A stretch of 64,000 nucleotides of DNA from Edaphobacter acidisoli (lineage in GTDB: Bacteria > Acidobacteriota > Terriglobia > Terriglobales > Acidobacteriaceae): contig NZ_BMJB01000001.1 of NCBI RefSeq assembly GCF_014642855.1, forward strand, positions 620,001-684,000, written 5' to 3'. A model generated the notes under the pieces. The model did not search any database. It had not been told where the DNA came from and saw only the letters and a list, made by a program, of their open reading frames with translations. Shown here piece by piece: positions 10,208 through 19,479 of this stretch. The position numbers were made by a program, and so were the translations under genes. Numbering within the stretch: position 1 is the stretch's first letter; each line of letters opens with the position of its first letter.

Positions 10208-10241
10208 AAGAGCACCCCGGGATTTCCCGGGGTGTTCTTTG
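10208..10241. terminator. intrinsic terminator shared by convergent ppiD-like and mmsA-like genes
   Basis: AGCACCCCGGG and CCCGGGGTGTTCT pair around ATTT. The hairpin is flanked by A's on one side and T's on the other, so it can act in both directions. It lies between two convergent genes. Confidence 0.88.
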
Positions 10242-10273
10242 TTTGAGTGCATTTGGTCGTCGAGAGAGAAGCA

Positions 10274-11746
10274 CTAAAACCAGCGTGTCATCAGGACCTT
10301 CTGCTCGGTGTAGAAGTAAACAGCGTCCTTGCCGTGTGCATGGAGATCGCCGAAGAAGGAATTCTTCCAGCCGGCGAAAGGGAAGAAGGCCATGGGTGCT
10401 GCGACAGCCATGTTGACGCCAACCATGCCCACCTCGATACGTGTCTGATACTCGCGCGCAGACTTACCGCTAGCGGTATAGATGGTGGTGGTATTGCCGA
10501 AGTCGGACGAGTTGACGAGATGGATAGCTTCATCGAGATCTTTGGCGCGGATGACAGAGAGTACTGGGCCGAATATCTCTTCACGCGCGATAGTCATCGC
10601 CGGTTTCACATGATCGAAGATTGTAGGGCCGAGAAACGAGCCAGAAGAGTTGACTCCGGGGATTGTGTCGCGTCCATCGCACAGTGGTGTTGCACCTTCT
10701 GCGATGCCTTTTTCGATGTAGCCAATAATCTTCTTACGGTGATCGTGGCTGATGACCGGACCAACGTTCATTCCGGCTTCAAGGCCGTCGCCGAAACGCA
10801 GGGCTTTTGTTTTCTCGACGAGAAGTTTGAGCAGCGGCTCAGCCACTTCACCTACGGGGACGAGCACGCTGCCTGCAAGGCAACGTTCACCTGCTGCTCC
10901 GAATGATGAACTGAGAATGGCGTCAATGGCTTTGGGAAGGTCAGCGTCAGGCATGACAACGAGGTGATTCTTTGCTCCTCCAAGTGCCTGCACGCGTTTG
11001 CCGTGGGCAGCCCCTTCTTTGTAGATGTGTCGGGCGATAGGAGTAGAGCCGACGAAAGAGATTGCCTTGATCAGAGGATGAGCGATCAACGCCTCGACTA
11101 CATCTTTGCCTCCATGAATAAGCTGGAAGACACCTTCTGGGATGCCTGCTTCGATGAAGAGTTCTGCCATGCGTGTGGGCGAGAGCGGAACTTTCTCCGA
11201 GGGTTTTAACAAGAATGTGTTACCAGTGGCGATAGCGAAGGGGTACATCCACAGGGGCACCATGGCAGGGAAGTTGAAGGGCGTGATGCCGGCACAGGCT
11301 CCGATGGGCTGGCGAATAGTGTGACAGTCGATGCCCTTGGCAATATCGTTGAGCGAATCGCCCATCATCAACGACGGCATACCGCACGCCACTTCGACCA
11401 TCTGGATGGCGCGCTTAACCTCGGCCATCGCGTCGGGAAGTACTTTCCCGTTCTCCATGGTAAGAAGCCGTGCAATCTCGTCCGTATGTTTTTCAAGGAG
11501 TGTTTTAAATTTGTAGAGAGGTTGGACGCGATCGACGACTGGGACTTCGCGCCATGACAGAAATGCCTTGTGCGCGGCGCGAGCCGCAAGGTCAACGTCA
11601 GCGGCGGTCGAGTAGTTGAGTGTGGCAATGGTCTCGCCGTTGGCAGGATTGATGACGGAGTGAGATTCGCCTTTGGGAGTGGACCATGCGCCTTCGATGA
11701 AAGACTTAATTTCGGTGGTTTCAGTAGCTGCGGCCGTGGGGGTCAT
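10274..11746 (-). CDS. mmsA: CoA-acylating (methyl)malonate-semialdehyde dehydrogenase
   Basis: 490 residues, the family's normal length. It oxidises malonate or methylmalonate semialdehyde to acetyl- or propionyl-CoA with NAD and CoA. The catalytic cysteine is Cys289 (FGAAGERCLAG). The usual aldehyde-dehydrogenase general-base Glu is absent (QALGGAKNH), which is typical of this CoA-dependent subgroup. The start ATG overlaps the transporter stop (ATGA) and has a GGAGAAG ribosome site. Being last in a pyrimidine-catabolic operon, it most likely acts on malonate semialdehyde formed from beta-alanine. That would make it the final step from uracil to acetyl-CoA. The transaminase that feeds it is not in the operon. 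Confidence 0.9.
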   Translation of the reverse strand: MTPTAAATETTEIKSFIEGAWSTPKGESHSVINPANGETIATLNYSTAADVDLAARAAHKAFLSWREVPVVDRVQPLYKFKTLLEKHTDEIARLLTMENGKVLPDAMAEVKRAIQMVEVACGMPSLMMGDSLNDIAKGIDCHTIRQPIGACAGITPFNFPAMVPLWMYPFAIATGNTFLLKPSEKVPLSPTRMAELFIEAGIPEGVFQLIHGGKDVVEALIAHPLIKAISFVGSTPIARHIYKEGAAHGKRVQALGGAKNHLVVMPDADLPKAIDAILSSSFGAAGERCLAGSVLVPVGEVAEPLLKLLVEKTKALRFGDGLEAGMNVGPVISHDHRKKIIGYIEKGIAEGATPLCDGRDTIPGVNSSGSFLGPTIFDHVKPAMTIAREEIFGPVLSVIRAKDLDEAIHLVNSSDFGNTTTIYTASGKSAREYQTRIEVGMVGVNMAVAAPMAFFPFAGWKNSFFGDLHAHGKDAVYFYTEQKVLMTRWF

Positions 11747-13236
11747 ATTTCTTCTCCTTCCATGCCTTTGATTGATTCTGCGCCTTTGAGGGCAGGTTGC
11801 GCGGGCTCAGCTTCGGGAATGACTTTATACATCAGCGCAATGTAGACCACGGCAGCAGTGGCGAAGCCGACGAACCATGCGTAGTCATAGAGCCAGCGCA
11901 ACGATGGGACAATAAGGCCGATGAGTGCGATGAGAACTCCGCCGACTAATGCAGCAATTGCGCGTGGATTGATGCCGTGCATGTAGTCATATGGGCCGCC
12001 GTGATGGTAGAGCGAGTGTAGATCGAGACGTGTGCGGCGAATGAAGAAGTAGTCGGCCACCATGATGCCAGCGACAGGGCCGAGCAACCCCGAATAGCCG
12101 ACGAGCCACCCGAAGATATAGTTGCCGAAAGTGGCCATCAGCTTCCAAGGCATCATCGCAAGGCCGAGGAAGCCTGTGATGAGGCCTCCAGTGCGGTAAC
12201 TGATGAGATGCGGCGCTACGTTTGAGAAGTCGTTTGACGGCGAGACGACATTGGCTCCAATGTTGACGTTGAGCGTGGCGACAAGCAGCGCAATCATCGC
12301 GAGGAATGCGACGAATGGTTGATGGAAGCGACCGAGTAGATCAATCGGGTTCCAGATGGGCGCGCCAAAGATCACGGTAGAGGCCGACGTGACGGCGATT
12401 CCAATGAAGCAGTAGAGCGTCATGGCGACTGGCAGACCGAATGCCTGCCCGACGATTTGTGAGTCCTGCGATTTCGCGTAACGGGTGAAGTCGGGAATGT
12501 TCAGCGAGAGTGTGGCCCAGTAACCAACCATCGCGGTAAGCGATGGGAAGAAGAAGTGCAGGAAGCTGGCCGTTGAGTGGAAGTGGCTAGGTGCCGAGAG
12601 CATCGGTCCAAAGCCGCCAGCTTTGCGGAGCATCCAGATAAGAAGTGCGAACGACATAACGAGCATGAAGGGTGCGGAGTAACTCTGCAGAAAGCGGATA
12701 GACTCAACTCCGAGCCATACGACGACCATGTTGAGTAGCCAGAAGCCAAGGAAGCAGGCCCAGAGCACCGACGGCATGTGGCTTGTTGCGGGCCAGAGAA
12801 TGTGGACCATGGCGGCAATGGCTTGGCCGCCGATCCATGACTGTATGCCGAACCATCCGCAGGCGACGAAGGCGCGGAGCAGCGCAGGGAGGTTGGCTCC
12901 GCGAAGGCCAAACGATGCGCGAACAAAGACAGGAAAGGGAATTCCATACTTTGCGCCTGCATGCGCGTTCAGCAACATTGGGATGAGTACGATGAGGTTG
13001 CCGAGCAGGATGGTTCCAAGTGCTTGCTTCCAGTTCATGCCGCCAGCGATGAGTGATGAGGCAAGCATGTAGGTGGAGACTTCCATCGACATTGCGAACC
13101 ACAGCGCGATGTAGTTGTAGGTACTCCAAGTACGCTGCGCAGGGGTAGTAGGCGCGAGGTCCTGATTGATAAGTGTTGAGTCGCGCTGTGTGTAGTGCAG
13201 GGGCAATGTCTCGATCTCCTTAGAGCTTACTGCCAT
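11743..13236 (-). CDS. NCS1-family nucleobase:cation symporter
   Basis: 497 residues with about twelve hydrophobic segments. NCS1 family features include the N-terminal WSTYNYIALWFAMSMEVSTY, GAKYGIPFPVFVRASFGLRG, and NVVSPSNDFSNVAPHLISYR in the middle. It imports a nucleobase or hydantoin with Na+ or H+. Its first codons overlap the dihydropyrimidinase stop by ten bases, and its stop overlaps the mmsA start. Operon membership suggests uracil or thymine as substrate (PyrP/RutG-like role but a different family, closer to the Mhp1/PucI/FurE group). Substrate not proven. Confidence 0.9.
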   Translation of the reverse strand: MAVSSKEIETLPLHYTQRDSTLINQDLAPTTPAQRTWSTYNYIALWFAMSMEVSTYMLASSLIAGGMNWKQALGTILLGNLIVLIPMLLNAHAGAKYGIPFPVFVRASFGLRGANLPALLRAFVACGWFGIQSWIGGQAIAAMVHILWPATSHMPSVLWACFLGFWLLNMVVVWLGVESIRFLQSYSAPFMLVMSFALLIWMLRKAGGFGPMLSAPSHFHSTASFLHFFFPSLTAMVGYWATLSLNIPDFTRYAKSQDSQIVGQAFGLPVAMTLYCFIGIAVTSASTVIFGAPIWNPIDLLGRFHQPFVAFLAMIALLVATLNVNIGANVVSPSNDFSNVAPHLISYRTGGLITGFLGLAMMPWKLMATFGNYIFGWLVGYSGLLGPVAGIMVADYFFIRRTRLDLHSLYHHGGPYDYMHGINPRAIAALVGGVLIALIGLIVPSLRWLYDYAWFVGFATAAVVYIALMYKVIPEAEPAQPALKGAESIKGMEGEEI

Positions 13237-14630
13237 GCTCCGCCACGCGCTGCGCGTCTTAGATATTGACCGCGCCCAATTTTGCCTAGGAAATTGCCGT
13301 GTTCGACGATGAGTTCGCCGCGCGAGAAGACCTGTCGCGCATTGCCCTTTACCTTGAAACCTTCGAACATGGAGTAGTCCACACGCATGTTATGTGTGGC
13401 CGCGCTGATGGTATGGTCGGCGTGCGGGTCCCAGATAACGATGTCGGCGTCGGAGCCTGGTGCGATGGTGCCTTTGCGTGGATACATGCCGAAGATGCGC
13501 GCAGGTGCGGTTGATGTTATCTCGACAAAGCGGTTCAGCGTGAGTTTTCCGGAGTTTACGCCGTAGTGATGAATGAGTTGAAGACGATTTTCGATTCCAG
13601 GGCCGCCATTGGGTATTTTGGTGAAGTCATTCACCCCGAGTGTCTTCTGGTCGGCGAAGCAAAATGGGCAGTGGTCTGTGGAAACTACCTGCAGGTTGTC
13701 ACTCTTGAGGCCATCCCATAGCTTGGCTTGATTCTTCTTCTCGCGTAGTGGCGGAGTGAAAACGAACTTTGCGTCTTCGAAAGACTGGTTCTTCATGTTG
13801 TCTTCAATTGAGAGCAGAAGATATTGCGGGCAGGTCTCAGCGAATGCTGGAACGCCGCGGTCGCGCGCCTCGCGCACCTGATTGAGTGCATCTTCGCTGG
13901 AGAGATGCACGATATAGACCGGCGCTCCTGCTATTTCAGCCATCGCGATTGCACGCTGCACGGCTTCCGCTTCGGCGATGGTAGGCCGCGTGAGCGCGTG
14001 ATAGATCGGTGCTGTCTTTCCTTCAGCAAGAGCTTGCTGCACGATGACGTCGATGACGCTGCCATTCTCGGCGTGCATGCAGATCAATGCGCCGTTTGAT
14101 GCGGTTTGCTTCAGCGCTTTGAAGATGGTGGCATCATCGGCCATCAGGACGTTTGGGTAAGCCATGAAGAGCTTGAAGCTGGCGACGCCCTCGCGGACCA
14201 TGTCATCCATGTCATCGAGGCCTGTCTTGCCCTGGTCACTGCCGAGGTCAGTGACAATCATGTGCAGGCCATAGTCGATACACGACTTGCCCTCGGCCTT
14301 CTTCCACCATGCGTCGAGCGCGTGTCGCATTCTGGTGCCGCGCGACTGAATGGCGAAGTCAACAATGGTGGTGGTTCCCCCAATGGCAGCCGCGCGGGTT
14401 CCGGTCTCGAAGTCGTCGGCGGAAGTGGTGCCTCCAAAAGGCATATCGAGGTGAGTGTGAGCGTCGATGCCACCGGGCAGCACCAGCATATGGGTTGCGT
14501 CGACGATGGTGTGTCCGTCAGATGGAATTCCTGAACGAACTTCCTTGATGATGCCGTCTTCAATCAGCACATCAGCAGCGATGGTCGCCTGGGCTGTGAC
14601 TACGGTACCCTTCTGGATGAGTGTGCCCAT
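13227..14630 (-). CDS. dihydropyrimidinase (D-hydantoinase family)
   Basis: Opens the ring of 5,6-dihydrouracil to N-carbamoyl-beta-alanine. The metal-binding GGIDAHTHLDMPF is followed by the carboxylated-lysine region GVASFKLFMAYPN, then His-containing CMHAENG and VHLSSEDAL, and STDHCPF with the last ligand Asp/His. The family start MGTLIQKGTVV is at 14630, eleven bases after the preA stop. The open frame extends up to 14684 into preA but without homology. About 467 residues, normal for the family. The gene order preT-preA-dihydropyrimidinase supports pyrimidine rather than hydantoin breakdown. Confidence 0.92.
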   Translation of the reverse strand: MGTLIQKGTVVTAQATIAADVLIEDGIIKEVRSGIPSDGHTIVDATHMLVLPGGIDAHTHLDMPFGGTTSADDFETGTRAAAIGGTTTIVDFAIQSRGTRMRHALDAWWKKAEGKSCIDYGLHMIVTDLGSDQGKTGLDDMDDMVREGVASFKLFMAYPNVLMADDATIFKALKQTASNGALICMHAENGSVIDVIVQQALAEGKTAPIYHALTRPTIAEAEAVQRAIAMAEIAGAPVYIVHLSSEDALNQVREARDRGVPAFAETCPQYLLLSIEDNMKNQSFEDAKFVFTPPLREKKNQAKLWDGLKSDNLQVVSTDHCPFCFADQKTLGVNDFTKIPNGGPGIENRLQLIHHYGVNSGKLTLNRFVEITSTAPARIFGMYPRKGTIAPGSDADIVIWDPHADHTISAATHNMRVDYSMFEGFKVKGNARQVFSRGELIVEHGNFLGKIGRGQYLRRAARGGAWQ

Positions 14631-14641
14631 ATCAGTTTTGG

Positions 14642-16063
14642 TCAGTTCTTTCCGGTAAGAGTAGTTGTAGTGCGCTCGTCCCATGACTCGGGGTGAAGGC
14701 CAGTCTTTACTTCGACCATGGTGATGCAGTCTTCAACGGGACATACGAGCGAGCAGAGGTTGCAGCCGACACATTCGGTTTCGTCTACACGCGGGATACG
14801 TGCGAGCGGCGTGGGATAAGGCTCTTGGGCGGACTTCGGTGGATCGAGCTTTGGGATTGGTGTAACAGCGATGCTGCTTCGAGTCTCGTTCTGGATGTCA
14901 GCAGGCTTCTTATGCAGTTCAACGTGACCGTTTACCGGGCCGCTGACGCGATCGAGGTGGATGCACTGGTGCGCGCCATCCCAACATGCTGTGTAGCAAA
15001 GGTCGCAGCCGATGCACTTCTGTTCGTTGATGTGCGCCACAATCTTGTAGTTCAGGTCGAGATGCTTCCAACTGGTGACTTTGGGTATGCTCAAGCCGCG
15101 GAAGGCTTCGATGCCTGCAAAGTGCTTTTCTGTCATCCAGGTTTGGAGGCCGTCGATCATGTCCTCGACGATGCGATAGCCGTAGTGCATCGCAGCAGTG
15201 CATACCTGAACCGTCCCCGCACCGAGCAGAATGAATTCAACTGCGTCGCGCCATGTGCCGATACCGCCGATGCCAGAGATTGGCAGCGCGGCTTCGGGAT
15301 CGCTCATGACCTGATGGACCATGTTGAGTGCGATCGGTTTGACTGCAGGGCCGCAATAGCCGCCATGCGAGGATTTGCCACCGACGTTTGGTGCGGGAAT
15401 GAATGTATTGAGATCGATGCCGGTGATGGAGTTGATGGTGTTGATTGCGGAGAGTGCATCTGCGCCGCCGCCTTTCGCTGCGCGAGCAACGCTGCGGATG
15501 TCGGTGATGTTGGGTGTGAGCTTGATGATGACTGGAGTCTTCGCCTTCTCCTTTACCCAAGCGGTAATCATTTCGGCGTACTCGGGCACTTGGCCTACAG
15601 CCGAGCCCATGCCACGTTCGCTCATGCCATGAGGGCAACCGAAGTTAAGTTCGAGTCCGTCAGCGCCTGCGTCTTCAGCCTGCTGAACGATGGTGTGCCA
15701 TGCCTCGCGGCGCGATTCGACCATGAGCGATACGACAACAGCGTTGCTCGGGTAGCGCTTCTTGACTTCGGTGATCTCGCGGAGGTTGTCTTCGAGCGGG
15801 CGGTCGCTGATGAGCTCGATGTTGTTGAAGCCCATCATGCGCTGGCCGTTCCAGTCGATGGAGGAGTAGCGGGAGGAGACGTTGGTGATCGGTTCGCCGA
15901 TGGTCTTCCAGACTGCGCCACCCCAGCCTGCATCGAAGGCGCGCATGATTTGCTCGCCTGAGTTGGTTGGTGGTGCAGAGGCGAGCCAAAAGGGGTTCGG
16001 GGACTTGATTCCTGCGAAGTTGATGGAGAGATCGGGTTGCGTGGTCCTGGACATGTCAGGCAT
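14642..16063 (-). CDS. preA: NAD-dependent dihydropyrimidine dehydrogenase, catalytic subunit PreA
   Basis: About 473 residues. An FMN TIM-barrel of the dihydroorotate-dehydrogenase type spans about residues 10-310 (SPNPFWLASAPPTN near the start; ELNFGCPHGMSERGMG with the active-site Cys). Two 4Fe-4S motifs follow at the C-terminus: CIGCDLCYTACWDGAHQC and CVGCNLCSLVCPVEDC. With PreT it reduces uracil and thymine to dihydro forms. The start at 16063 has a perfect GGAGG six bases upstream and overlaps the preT stop by eight bases. An apparent extension to 16204 is an open frame inside preT and is rejected. Confidence 0.95.
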   Translation of the reverse strand: MPDMSRTTQPDLSINFAGIKSPNPFWLASAPPTNSGEQIMRAFDAGWGGAVWKTIGEPITNVSSRYSSIDWNGQRMMGFNNIELISDRPLEDNLREITEVKKRYPSNAVVVSLMVESRREAWHTIVQQAEDAGADGLELNFGCPHGMSERGMGSAVGQVPEYAEMITAWVKEKAKTPVIIKLTPNITDIRSVARAAKGGGADALSAINTINSITGIDLNTFIPAPNVGGKSSHGGYCGPAVKPIALNMVHQVMSDPEAALPISGIGGIGTWRDAVEFILLGAGTVQVCTAAMHYGYRIVEDMIDGLQTWMTEKHFAGIEAFRGLSIPKVTSWKHLDLNYKIVAHINEQKCIGCDLCYTACWDGAHQCIHLDRVSGPVNGHVELHKKPADIQNETRSSIAVTPIPKLDPPKSAQEPYPTPLARIPRVDETECVGCNLCSLVCPVEDCITMVEVKTGLHPESWDERTTTTLTGKN

Positions 16064-17384
16064 GTGCGGCCTCCAGTGCTTTGGCGATGGCAATGCCTGC
16101 GCGCTTGCCGTCGGCCACGGCATCGACGACTTCGCGGCCCCCGTTGATGCAATCGCCGCCCGCGAAATATTTAGGATTGCTCGTTTGCCCGGTTGCTCGA
16201 TCAACTAATACACGACCCTTTTCGATGCGCACGTTGCTGAGCTTTGAGAGAAACTCCACCAGTGGCGACTGGCCGATTGCCGGGATAACGATATCGCAGT
16301 CGACGCGGAAGTTGGAGTTTGCCACTGGATGCAGAGTGCCGTCGTTGGCTATATCCATGCGAGTGCATTCAATGGAGGTAAGCTTTCCATTCGATGAGTT
16401 GACTGCGACGGGTTGTGTGAGCCAGTGGAACGCGACACCCTCATCCTTCGCGTGCTCGTATTCGAAATCGAATGCTGAGATGTGCGCTTGTGTGCGGCGG
16501 TAGAGGATCGTGACCCTCTTTGCGCCGAGCCGTGTAGAGGCATTCGCAGCATCGATGGCCGTGTTGCCTGCGCCGATGACGACGACATCTCCTTGAACGC
16601 CGGTTGTGCGGCCGGTCTTGTAGTTCGCGATAAATTCGAGAGCGTCGATGACAGCGGGGTGGTCACCGCCAGGGATGTCGAGCTTGTGCATTTCACCGAG
16701 GCCTACGCCGAGGAAGATGTAATCGAATTGCTGCCCGATATCTTCGAGTGCGATATCTCTTCCGATCTCGACCCCGAAGCGAAATTTGACTCCTAAGTCT
16801 TCGATGAGTTTGATCTCGCGCAAGCTGTCGGGAAGCGGAAGTTTGTACTCGGCTACACCGTAGGTATTGAGGCCGCCTGGCTGTGGTCTTTTGTCGAAGA
16901 CTGTGACCTGATAGCCGCGTTGTCTCAGCTCGGCTGCAGCAGCGAGCGAGGCTGGACCTGCTCCGAGACAAGCGATTCTCTGCGGATGCTCTTCGAGCGA
17001 TTTTCTTGGTAGTGTGCCATGACTGGAGTGAAAGGCATCCATGCTATAGCGCTGCAGTCTGCCGATGGCGATGGGTTGTTTGTTGTAGCGATGCATGACG
17101 CAGGCGCCTTCGCAGAGCACCTGTACGGGGCAGACGCGCGAACAACTTGCAGCTAGTACGTTTGCGTCGAGGATGCTGAGCGCCGAGCCGCGGAGGTTGC
17201 CGCTGGCAATCTTCTTGATAAAGCGCGGCACGTCGATGTGCGTCGGGCAGGCCGCGGTGCAGGGCGCGTCGAAGCAGTTGAGGCAGCGGTTGGCTTCGAT
17301 AACGGCTGCCTGTGACGCGAACGGTGGATGCAGGTCCGGGAACCGTCGTGCTATCTCGGCGTTTTGTTGTGGCAGGTCGTGCAT
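16056..17384 (-). CDS. preT: dihydropyrimidine dehydrogenase electron-transfer subunit PreT
   Basis: 442 residues, GltD/PreT-like. The N-terminal Fe-S region carries CLNCFDAPCTAACP and CSRVCPVQVLCEGAC at about residues 34-93. An FAD-binding motif (CLGAGPASLAAAAELRQRGY) is at about 132, and an NAD(P)-binding one (VVVIGAGNTAIDAANA) at about 270. PATGQ-type FAD contacts near the end (KYFAGGDCINGGREVVDAV) are intact. It passes electrons from NAD(P)H to PreA. It starts 14 bases after the amidohydrolase stop and overlaps preA, so the two subunits are translationally coupled. Confidence 0.93.
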   Translation of the reverse strand: MHDLPQQNAEIARRFPDLHPPFASQAAVIEANRCLNCFDAPCTAACPTHIDVPRFIKKIASGNLRGSALSILDANVLAASCSRVCPVQVLCEGACVMHRYNKQPIAIGRLQRYSMDAFHSSHGTLPRKSLEEHPQRIACLGAGPASLAAAAELRQRGYQVTVFDKRPQPGGLNTYGVAEYKLPLPDSLREIKLIEDLGVKFRFGVEIGRDIALEDIGQQFDYIFLGVGLGEMHKLDIPGGDHPAVIDALEFIANYKTGRTTGVQGDVVVIGAGNTAIDAANASTRLGAKRVTILYRRTQAHISAFDFEYEHAKDEGVAFHWLTQPVAVNSSNGKLTSIECTRMDIANDGTLHPVANSNFRVDCDIVIPAIGQSPLVEFLSKLSNVRIEKGRVLVDRATGQTSNPKYFAGGDCINGGREVVDAVADGKRAGIAIAKALEAAHA

Positions 17385-17398
17385 TTAGTCACGCTCGC

Positions 17399-18268
17399 TT
17401 AGGGTTTGACGAGTTCTCCGTACATATCAGGTCTGCGGTCGCGGTAGAACTGCCAGGTCTTGCGTACCTCTGCGATCTTGTCGAGATCGAGGTCGGCAGT
17501 GAGCACCTCGTCCTTGTCGCGTGAGGCTTGGGCAACGATCTGGCCGCGCGGGTCGCAGAAGTAGCTTTGGCCATAGAACTCGCCGATGTTCCACGGTGCT
17601 TCGGTGCCGACGCGGTTGATGGCTCCGACGAAGTATCCGTTCGCGGCGGCGTGCGCGGGTTGTTCGAGCTTCCAGAGGTATTCGCTCAGGCCGGCGACAG
17701 TGGCAGATGGGTTGAAGACGATCTCGGCACCGTTCAAGCCGAGGGCACGCGCGCCTTCGGGGAAGTGGCGGTCATAACAGATGTAGATGCCGATCTTGCA
17801 GAAGCCCAGGTCGAAGACCGGGAAACCGAGATTGCCGGGGCGGAAGTAGAACTTCTCCCAGAAACCGGGCGCGACGTGCGGGATGTGTGTCTTGCGATAT
17901 TTGCCGAGGTAGTTGCCGTTACCGTCGATGACGGCTGCGGTGTTGTAGTAGACACCTTCGGCCTCGATCTCATAGATGGGCATGATGATGGCGATGCGCA
18001 GCTCCTTGGCGAGCGACTGCATGAGCTTTGTCGTCGGGCCATTAGGGATGGGCTCGGTTGAGTCGTACCAGCGGATGGTCTGCTCGGCGCAGAAGTAGGG
18101 GCCGTAGAAGATCTCCTGCAGGCAGACGATCTGCGAACCTGCTGCTGCGGCTTGCCGGATGTACTCGACGTGTTTGTCGATCATGGTTTGCTTGACCGCG
18201 GCCAGTGATTTGCCCTCGTGCGGAATGCTTGTGGCCTGAACCAGAGAACATCGGACGATGCGGGACAT
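17399..18268 (-). CDS. N-carbamoyl-beta-alanine amidohydrolase (nitrilase superfamily)
   Basis: 289 residues. It cleaves N-carbamoyl-beta-alanine to beta-alanine, CO2 and ammonia. The nitrilase triad is visible: Glu52 (LQEIFYGPYF), Lys126 (GKYRKTHIPH) and Cys164 (IYICYDRHFPEGAR). GKYRKTHIPH and PYFCAEQ resemble beta-ureidopropionase and carbamoylputrescine amidase, and the pyrimidine operon favours the first. It is the first gene of the operon; the ATG is preceded by a GGAAGGAG box about ten bases away. A short inverted repeat (CTCCT/AGGAG) overlaps that box and could modulate its access. Confidence 0.88.
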   Translation of the reverse strand: MSRIVRCSLVQATSIPHEGKSLAAVKQTMIDKHVEYIRQAAAAGSQIVCLQEIFYGPYFCAEQTIRWYDSTEPIPNGPTTKLMQSLAKELRIAIIMPIYEIEAEGVYYNTAAVIDGNGNYLGKYRKTHIPHVAPGFWEKFYFRPGNLGFPVFDLGFCKIGIYICYDRHFPEGARALGLNGAEIVFNPSATVAGLSEYLWKLEQPAHAAANGYFVGAINRVGTEAPWNIGEFYGQSYFCDPRGQIVAQASRDKDEVLTADLDLDKIAEVRKTWQFYRDRRPDMYGELVKP

Positions 18269-18385
18269 GCTTGCAGAACTCCTTCCGTAGGAGACGAGGA
18301 AAGCCAGTAGGTTACGCTTTGAGTCGTAGGTTTACAACTATCTGATTTTAAGCTGAAGAACGAATCTTGTGCGGAGGGAGGGAAG

Positions 18386-18461
18386 TGGTGGACGCGGTAG
18401 GGATCGAACCTACGACCAGTCGATTAAGAGTCGAATGCTCTACCAGCTGAGCTACGCGTCC
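18386..18461 (-). tRNA. tRNA-Lys (CTT)
   Basis: A 76-base cloverleaf with encoded CCA. Acceptor GGACGCG pairs CGCGTCC, the anticodon loop is CTCTTAA (anticodon CUU), and the T arm contains GGTTCGATCCC. It lies between the pyrimidine operon promoter and mqnD. Confidence 0.95.
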
Positions 18462-18544
18462 GGTTTGGTTTGTGGGTCGCCTGGAGCGGTGACACGCCTT
18501 GCTGCTGGCCTGTTCGCAACTTGCTGACTTGTTAAGAATAGCAC

Positions 18545-18576
18545 AGCTTCGAGAGGGGAGTGTGGCTCTCGAAGCT
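18545..18576 (-). terminator. hairpin just after mqnD
   Basis: AGCTTCGAGAG and CTCTCGAAGCT form an 11-bp stem starting six to eight bases after the mqnD stop. In the mqnD direction the T-run is poor (GTGCTATTC); the good T-run is on the other strand. Probably the end of the bioY-mqnD transcript, possibly a stabilising 3' hairpin instead. Confidence 0.55.
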
Positions 18577-18581
18577 GATTT

Positions 18582-19436
18582 TTAGCCGACGAAATCCACA
18601 TCTGCGCGGATGGGGATGATGCCTCGTTCGTGTCCCATCTCAAGCAGCTTGCGGATGGCTTCACGGCCGTCTTCGCCATAGTTTAGCGTGCGCTCGTTGA
18701 CGTACATACCGACGAAACGGTTGGCCAGCGTGGGGTCGAGGTCGCGAGCAAACTGCATCGCGTAGTCGAGTGCCGCCTCGCGATTATCGAGTGCGTGCTG
18801 GATGCTGTCCCGCAGCGCATTGGTTGTGGTCAACATCGTCTCTTTGCCGAGAGACCGACGGATGGCGTTGCCGCCCAGCGGGAGCGGCAGGTTGGTTTCG
18901 TCGCGCCACCACTGGCCGAGGTCGAGCAGCTTCACCAGGCCGTTATTGGCATAGGTGAGCTGGCCTTCGTGGATGATGAGGCCGGCGTCAAACTCGCCCG
19001 CGACGACGGCAGGGATGATCTTGTCGAAAGGTACGACGGCGGTTTCGACTTCGGGCGCAAAGAGCTTCAGAGTGAGGTAGGCAGTGGTCAGCGTGCCGGG
19101 GACGGCGATGCGCGTCTTCTTCATCGCATCGAGCGTGAGCTTGCGAGGGGCGACAATCATGGGGCCGTAGCCCTCGCCGACACTGCCGCCGCAGGCCATC
19201 AGGGTGTACTTGTCCTGAAGGTACGGGTAGGCGTGGAAGGAGATGGCGGTGACGTCGTAGAAGGCTTCGTCGATGGCGCGGCGGTTGAGGGTCTCGATGT
19301 CGGTGAGGGTGTGGGTGAACTTGTAGCCCGCGACGCGGACCTTGTTCGTCGCCAGCCCATAGAACATGAAGGCGTCATCGGAGTCTGGGCTGTGGGCGAT
19401 GGTGATCTCTCGAACTGCGGCGCTGGCGACGGTCAT
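18582..19436 (-). CDS. mqnD: 1,4-dihydroxy-6-naphthoate synthase MqnD (futalosine menaquinone pathway)
   Basis: 284 residues, the family's normal size, with a periplasmic-binding-protein-like fold. Family text includes IAHSPDSDDAFMFYGLA, AISFHAYPYLQD and GYGPMIVAPRKL, and the catalytic-His segment AGLIIHEGQLTYAN. It converts cyclic dehypoxanthinyl futalosine to 1,4-dihydroxy-6-naphthoate, so the organism probably makes menaquinone by the futalosine route. It lies 43 bases downstream of bioY on the same strand, and they are likely co-transcribed. No other mqn gene is in the window. Confidence 0.9.
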   Translation of the reverse strand: MTVASAAVREITIAHSPDSDDAFMFYGLATNKVRVAGYKFTHTLTDIETLNRRAIDEAFYDVTAISFHAYPYLQDKYTLMACGGSVGEGYGPMIVAPRKLTLDAMKKTRIAVPGTLTTAYLTLKLFAPEVETAVVPFDKIIPAVVAGEFDAGLIIHEGQLTYANNGLVKLLDLGQWWRDETNLPLPLGGNAIRRSLGKETMLTTTNALRDSIQHALDNREAALDYAMQFARDLDPTLANRFVGMYVNERTLNYGEDGREAIRKLLEMGHERGIIPIRADVDFVG

Positions 19437-19479
19437 AACGGGATTCCTTGGCAGAGTATGGATTTCTGGTTGAGTGAGC

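Noticed and set aside
14693..15961. 422-codon plus-strand open frame opposite preA
   Set aside because: Asp/Val/Ala-rich shadow; preA has intact FMN and Fe-S motifs on the other strand.
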